From positions 62,001 through 126,000 of the forward strand of contig JAVSML010000991.1 of assembly GCA_038503035.1 (NCBI GenBank): a stretch of 64,000 bases of DNA, written 5' to 3'. A program made the translations under genes and the position numbers. This stretch comes from Crocodylus rhombifer (lineage: Eukaryota > Chordata > Crocodylia > Crocodylidae). Shown here piece after piece: positions 58,168 through 64,000 of this stretch (position 1 is the first letter of the stretch; each line of letters opens with the position of its first letter). The notes below the pieces were generated by a model. That model was not told the DNA's origin and did no database searches. It worked only from the letters and a program-made list of their open reading frames with translations.

Positions 58168-59967
58168 CACTAGACCAATAGGACAAGAGCTTCTGGCTCA
58201 GAAAAACCTTTGCACTTGGTAATCATGAATTTCTTTCAGAAAAAGCCTGAGGAACCAGGATAAGATAACACAACGATTGGTTGAATCCAGCCATATATTT
58301 GTCTCTGAGCAAGGAGGAAAGGAAAATTCTCTTGGTTGCTTGTAATAACAGCCAGAGGGAATACTCTGAGATCTTTTGATCTGTGATCTTATAAGTTTTT
58401 ATCCAATTTTCACATTTAAGCATTATATATTCAGTCCAAATCAGTGATAAATTGCTTTGCAGTAACAAAGCAGAAATGCGTGAGGTTTAGAGTCCAGTCT
58501 TTTTTCCACTTAAAATTTACATGTGTTCCTCCATTTACTTCAGTAGGACATTGCAGGTACAAAAAAATAATGGTATCCAGAAGACTGGGTTCTTATGGAG
58601 GAGGCAGGTATACAGTGCTCTTAATATGAGATATTCAGGCTTCATGTTGCGTAAGGTTTGCAATATGCCTACAGTATAAGCCTCTTCCCATTCTTGCAGT
58701 AGAGAAAAACATTTTGGTCAGTTTAACCTTGCATAATGAAGCTTCATTCATAATGAAGCTTTTCTTTGAACCTATCAAAAAGCAGTGATGGACAAACATT
58801 AATGATCTTCTTGAACTGTATACTGTGATTTATCTTTAGGGGAAGTTGGTCAGAGACTTCTTCCAAAGTGTGAAATGGATTCCTCAGACAGTAAAGCTTC
58901 CTATTTAGCAATTTCAGTATTAAACTTCCATGCACAAGCTCTTCCAGCTCCTGACTGCAAAGTAACATGCAGTCTGAAGAAGCTAACTGTTGAGTAAGAT
59001 GTTGAATTTCTGTCTGTAACTTGCATCATCTTCCAGGGAACTAATAAGATGAAGGTTTGAAGATGCATTTCAGAAGACTAAAGAATGTTTCTGCTCTTTC
59101 AGAAGTCTACCATATTTTATGTACTTTTTTCGTGTAGGTTCTTGAGATATATCTGGCCATTTAAGTGTATTTTGTTCACTCAGCTAAAATACACCCTTCG
59201 TTCTTAATAAAGCACAAAGAAACAAAGGTAAGAGTTGAAAGTTGTATTAAACCACAGGACTGCCAACCCCAAGCATCAAAATCATGAATCAAGTCATTCA
59301 AAACACAATCAGCTCTGAAACCCACTAAGAAGTTTTTCTGCTTTGCCTTTTTAACTTTAAGGGTTTGCTATTTTCAAATTCTTCTCCACAACACTGAGAA
59401 ACAAAAATTTTATTTTTAAAATAAATACTATCAAAATAAGATGATTCCAGGAGTTGGGACTTAAAGACTTCATGACTTATTCTTCTGGGAAAAAATTACA
59501 TACAATGAATTGAAAGTTATTTCCCAACCATAAAACACAACAGAAATACACAGCATTCTCTTTGTTTCCATACTGCCAAATTCCATTTCTACTCGAGCTA
59601 AGCAGAGTTAATTGGTAAAAGCTATTGGCCTTTTCCAGAATGGTGCAAATGTTAATTATCAGCACAAGCCTTATTAGAGAGTGCATTGGGGTTATAGGAG
59701 GCATTATAGGAGATTCCATTTTGTGAGATGAAATAGTGGAACTATGTGATGGTGCTTGCCACTTATTTATAAAAGCAAGCCAGTTGCAAACATGGTTAGA
59801 AAGTAAAAGGTCCAAGTAACCCTAGTGATGGATTAGACTACCTTTCGCTAATGCATTGCAGTTTTCAAAGAAAGCAGTACACAAGGGCATAGCTAGCTAC
59901 CCCAGCCCAAATGATCATTATACAAGTACATGGTAAGTTGACTGCAGGGTGGCCTTTGGAACAAGTC
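58168..59967. other. Unannotated AT-rich DNA with one half of a direct repeat
   Basis: No gene was recognised. 58484-58548 is repeated almost exactly at 60074-60138. Confidence 0.5.
58484..58548 (+). repeat. 65-bp direct repeat, copy 1
   Basis: It starts GGTTTAGAGTCCAGTCTTTT and ends ACTTCAGTAGGA. It matches 60074-60138 at 64 of 65 positions by eye. Confidence 0.9.
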
Positions 59968-60045
59968 TGGAACAAGATTCAAACTTACAACTGTGGTATC
60001 TTAAAAAAAAAGCCCTAACCCCTCAGCAACTGAACCCCACAACTG
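59968..60045 (-). repeat. tRNA-derived SINE head (candidate)
   Basis: On the minus strand, CAGTTGCTGAGGGGTTAGGGC (60012-60032) resembles a tRNA A box and D arm. GTAAGTTTGAATCTTGTT (59971-59988) resembles a B box and T arm. A T-rich stretch lies in place of the anticodon arm. Spacing fits a tRNA-like body. The 3' SINE tail and target duplication were not identified. A decayed tRNA pseudogene is the alternative. Confidence 0.5.
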
Positions 60046-62064
60046 GTTAACACACTCTGTATTGAAAACAAAAGGTTTAGAGTCCAGTCTTTTTCCCACT
60101 TAAAATTTACATGTGTTCCTCCATTTACTTCAGTAGGAGCAAGAGCAGGAGCCAACCTTCCTAGACAAGACAGTTCAGTTTGTAGGGAGGACCTCTTTTT
60201 CTGTTAATTTTTTCTAGGGTATGACTGACCTGTTAGCATACTCACCATTACGTGCAGAAACTGAAATGAGCCCATAAGAAATTTTATTCATGCTGAGATA
60301 AAAACCAGGGCCCCAGTTCTTTGAGGAATATACAAAGAACAAAACAGCAGTCCCTGCCTCAAAAAGCCTGGTACCTTATACCTGTTAGGAGCATAGCAAT
60401 CACTGTGCTTTCTTAAGTTTTCTTCTTATAAGCTTAAGCACCCAATATAAGAATAAACACAATAAATGCATGACACTCAGAAATGGTACCAAGTTACAGT
60501 TCAGAATTTTTCACCTATCATTTTCATTTAAATCCAGGTGATGATAGGTTATTCACTCCTATGCTGATTAGTACACCATTACAGCTACTTCAGACTAGGG
60601 TCTGTGAAGCATTAACATAGCTGTGAGCCAGCTTACCTCTTCTCCCCTTTGCTGCACCAAGTGTAGGCTTAGCTGATGGCAGATTGAGCCCAATAGTTTT
60701 TGGACAGTCTCAGTAAAGTGTAACTATCCACAAACAAATCTGATATATGGCTGGTTCAGTGCCTTCTCCCCTGTGATAGTGGCAATTTGCCTATTTACAA
60801 GGGGTCAGACCATTTGTACCACAGAACAAAAGCTGTCCTTATCATCAGTGCCATCCATTCTGCATGAATCATCAACTACTTGTCAGCTAGGAAAAGTAAC
60901 ATTTTAAGCTTCTACTCATTCTACCTAAGACTTTGCCATGATTCCTAGTATGCAACACTGACAAAAGAAGGAAGAGAACAGAGGAAAATGTGCAACACAG
61001 AAAAGAAAATATAATGTTCAGTTTGTAATCTAAGACATGTAGCTCCTTAAAACACGCATACCAAAAGAGTAGAGATACTACATGCAGGTAATTCATGCAC
61101 ACCATAAACAATTCATATAAGAATAGCTAAAGGAGAAAAAGAAATCCACAATGATTCTCAGAGTGCCCAAATGCTGTGCACTAGCCCCCCAAACTTGCAG
61201 ACTATGAAATGGGTAAAATATGGTATGCGTAACAGGATGTGTGGAAAAGGCTTTCACAAATATTTCTGAAAGAATGTAAGAGCATGTCTGGGGCAGAAGA
61301 TGAAGAAGGTCCATCAGTAGCTCTTAGGTTTATTCAAATTTATAATGGAATCTTTGTGACAAGGAGACAGATGCTTATGAGATAACTGACTGTGTCTGTG
61401 TTAGAAAGAGGAAAAATTAAGTGGAACCCAAGTCTGTAAGGTCAGTTTCATGAACTAGAGGCCCTAGCTTAAAACATAAGACCAGTCCTACTGAATTCTG
61501 TCAAACCTGTTATGTTTAAAGGACTTGATTCTGTCTGGAGCAAGACACTTTGCCTTAAATTTAAACCAAGTGCTATGTCTCCTTCCCACATTTTTATTTA
61601 CAGTGATTATAATACAATTAATGCTGACTAGACTTGTTTGAGGATGTCTTTCCCCCATATTCTTTTTTTGTTACCCCGCTTCCTTTTTTTTTTTTTAATC
61701 TCTTGTAACTTTCCAGAATTTCTCCAACATTAGAAAAATTACAGAATCACAATGGGGGGGAAACAGTAAATAATATAGCCAGCACTCTAGTTTCAAATTA
61801 TGCTCAGTTTTCTATAAAAATGTTTTATGTTTTGAAGCAAACACTTCCATTACAAAAGAAATGAAATGCCTTTAATTTTGTTTTGAAGCTTCCCATAAAC
61901 ATCGAAATATGTACTAAGCATTAAAGCAATGACATTTCCCTGCAACAACTGTTGTAGGTGAAGCCTTCTGTGGCACCCCCAGTTGGAGCTGTGAGTATTT
62001 TCCGCCCCTGAACTTCCTGCCACAACTTGATGGAATTGTAACTGAAAGGAGGGGTTCAGTGGTG
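60046..62064. other. Unannotated AT-rich DNA with the second direct-repeat copy
   Basis: Nothing was recognised apart from the direct repeat at 60074-60138 and homopolymer T near 61686-61697. Confidence 0.5.
60074..60138 (+). repeat. 65-bp direct repeat, copy 2
   Basis: Near-identical to 58484-58548; the copies differ at one base in the T/C run. Flanks on both sides are unrelated. Confidence 0.9.
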
Positions 62065-64000
62065 TTCCCTCAGTGGTGGAGGTGTAGCTTTCTATGTCAA
62101 GGAAAGCTATGTGTCCCTGCAAGATGACATGGGTGCCCAGAGTGGACGACTGGAGACTCTCTGGGTTAAAATTCATGGGGAACATGGCACAGGGGACACA
62201 ATGGTGGGAATCTACTACAGACCTCCTACCCAGGATCAAGAGCTTGACCAGGAGTTCACCAGGGAATTGGCCAAGGCCACACACTCCTGGTGCATGGTTG
62301 TTATGGGAGACTTCAACTACCCAGACATCTCATGGGGAGAGTGCTCAGCCAATTCTCATGAGCGTGGATGAACTCTATCTGATGCAAGAAGTCTACAGGC
62401 CAATGAGAGTCAAAGCACTGCTCAACCTGGTACTGGCAATGGGGGACAACCTTATCAGCAACCTGATGATCGAAGGGAAGCTGGGTGACAGTAACTATAA
62501 GCTGATCACCTTCACCATCCACCGTAAAGCTTGCAAGTCAGTCAGCAATACAGAAGTCCTCAGCTTCAGGAAAACTGACTTTGACAAGCTCAGGGGAGGG
62601 GAGGGGATAGGAGTTCAGAAAGAGTGGTTGCTCCTCAAGGGCGAGATCCTGGATGCATAAGCAAAGTCTATCCCATCTCGGAGGAAAGGAAGCAAAAGGG
62701 CACAGCAGCCCCCTCTGCAGGGAACTAGCAGTGCTCCCGCATCTAAAAACAAAGGTCTATAAAAGGATGGAGGACAAGATCTACCACCAAGGATTCTGCA
62801 CTGGTCTAAACCTGCAGAGAGTGAACCAGGAAAGCCAAGGCTGTGACTGAACTCCAACTGGCTACTAGTATCGAGGACAATAAAAAGTGCTTTTTTAGAT
62901 ATGTGGGGAGCCGGAGGAAAAGCAAGGGCAACGTTGGACCCCTGCTAAACCAGATGGGACAACTGACAACCGACACCCAGAAATAAGCCAGCTTGCTAAA
63001 TCGGTAATTTGTATTGGTTTTTCACTAGTCCCAAGGGATGCCCCTGCCCAATAAAGGATGGGAAGGTCTGGGTAAAGGAGATGCCTTACCTTCCATCAAT
63101 GCTGACCTTGTGAAGGAACACTTTGAGAGGCTGGATATCTTCAAGTCAGCCGGCGCTGACAGCTTACATCCCAGGGTACTCAAGGAGCTGGCAAGCATCA
63201 TAGCCCAGCCCCTGTCATGGATCTTTGAGAACTCCTGGCACTCTGGTGAAGTGCCTGAAGATTGGAAGAAGGCCAATGTGGTGCGTATCTTCAAGAAAAG
63301 GGAAGAAAGTGGATCCAGCTAACTATAGGTCCATCAGCCTGACTTCTATCCTGGGGAAGATCCTGGAAAAGGTTATCAATAAAGACCATTCTCAACAGAC
63401 CGGCCGATGGCAAAATCCTGAGGGATAGCCAGCATGGGTTTGTTGTGGGTAGGTCTTGCTTGACCAGTCTTGTTTCCTTTAATGACCAGGTGACCTATTA
63501 CCTAGACAAGGGGGAAGAGATCGAAGTCATATACCTTGACTTTAAAAAAGCCTTTGATCTGGTATCCCATGTTCATCTCTTAGCAAATCTGGCCAAATGC
63601 AGCCTTGGCTTCACCATGATCCATTGGCTGGGGAATTGGCTCCGTGGTTGGACACAGAGGGTGGTGGTGCATGGAAGTTAATCATTGTGGTGCACTGTGA
63701 CTAATGGTGTCCTTCAAGACCCTGTCCTTGGGCCTATGTTATTCAACATCTTCATTAATGATGTGGATATTGGCATCAGAAGCAGACTGGCCAAGTTTGC
63801 TGATGACACCAAACTATGGGGTAAAGCATCCACACCTGAGGACAGGAGGGCAATCCAGGCTGGCACTGACAGGCTCAGGAAATAGGCAGATGAGAACCTG
63901 ATGGTGTTTAACATAAAAAAAAATGCAAGGTTCTCCATGTTGGGAAGAAAAACCTGCATCATGTTTATAGGCTCGGCGGTGCTATGCTGGGTAGTACTAT
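62065..64000 (+). mobile_element. CR1 LINE, long copy running off the window
   Basis: The endonuclease middle begins abruptly near 62065, and ORF2 then continues without large gaps through the RT to the window end. Its 5' part (nuclease N-terminus) is missing. The 3' part is outside the window. Confidence 0.9.
62070..64000 (+). pseudogene. CR1 ORF2 endonuclease and reverse transcriptase relic
   Basis: Reading frames must be switched several times. The nuclease has VGIYYRPPTQDQELD and VVMGDFNYPDISW (about 62200-62330). The linker has LNLVLAMGDNLISNLMIEGK, GDSNYKLITF (62394-62520) and TSIEDNKKCFFRYVGSRRKS (62860-62925). The RT has FKSAGADSLHPRVLKELASI and VPEDWKKANVVRIFKK (63038-63322); NYRSISLTSILGKILEKVIN (63330); QHGFVVGRSCLTSLVSFNDQ; motif A VIYLDFKKAFDLVSH (63520-63570); motif B GVLQDPVLGPMLFNIF (63706-63753, usual GVPQGSVLGP); and motif C KFADDTKLWG near 63793-63822 with both Asp intact. 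Stops at the linker and between motifs A and B show that it is dead. Confidence 0.9.

Noticed and set aside
51596..58175. CACTAGAC upstream of 51596 and again after 58167 as one target-site duplication
   Set aside because: The two termini belong to different hAT-type families and lie 6.6 kb apart across unrelated elements; an 8-mer match is likely chance.

Overview
The window looks like a gene-poor stretch of a vertebrate nuclear genome, most probably a sauropsid and perhaps a crocodilian or turtle. It is AT-rich, and I found no open reading frame that reads as an intact host gene. Everything recognisable is decayed transposable-element DNA. The organism call is an inference from the mixture: CR1 LINEs dominate, with a Tx1-like L1-clade LINE, a second non-LTR LINE, Penelope-like elements, hAT and PIF/Harbinger remnants, foldback MITEs and an LTR. 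There are no CRISPR arrays, operons or bacterial genes. Two 10-base N runs (17409-17418 and 47556-47565) are assembly gaps.

Layout. 0.6-10.9 kb: short terminal-inverted-repeat elements, a GC-rich LTR-like block (2798-3740), a hAT remnant with a broken BED zinc finger (4196-5660), and two MITE-like blocks sharing a TACTGCACAGTAA-type word. 11.3-15.8 kb (minus strand): a long Tx1-like LINE with a CCHC-bearing ORF1 and an ORF2 endonuclease and reverse transcriptase, broken by stops and frameshifts and lacking its 3' part. 20.1-21.1 kb: a CR1 3' end. 22.9-25.9 kb: a foldback element split by a minus-strand CR1. 27.5-28.7 kb: a hAT-type end and a Penelope-like C-terminal region. 28.7-44 kb: mostly unique AT-rich DNA with scattered foldback MITEs, a 24-G run and a small hAT MITE with a perfect 8-bp target duplication (42655-42840). 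44.7-48.8 kb: a CR1 3' end, a Harbinger transposase scrap, a hairpin next to the second gap and a CR1 5' fragment. 62.07-64.0 kb: a decayed but fairly continuous CR1 ORF2 that runs off the window.

The most informative region is 52.2-56.9 kb. A plus-strand LINE is interrupted by a hAT-type foldback MITE (8-bp duplication) and by a Penelope-like element (about 15-bp diverged duplication). The Penelope copy is itself interrupted by a 1035-bp LTR with TGTAACA/TGTTACA ends and a 5-bp duplication. This gives a readable order of events: LINE first, MITE and Penelope later, LTR last.

No set of genes works together here. What the window offers is an insertion chronology, and possible hammerhead-ribozyme relics in the Penelope-derived repeats. 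All family names come from reading motifs by eye; no database search was run.
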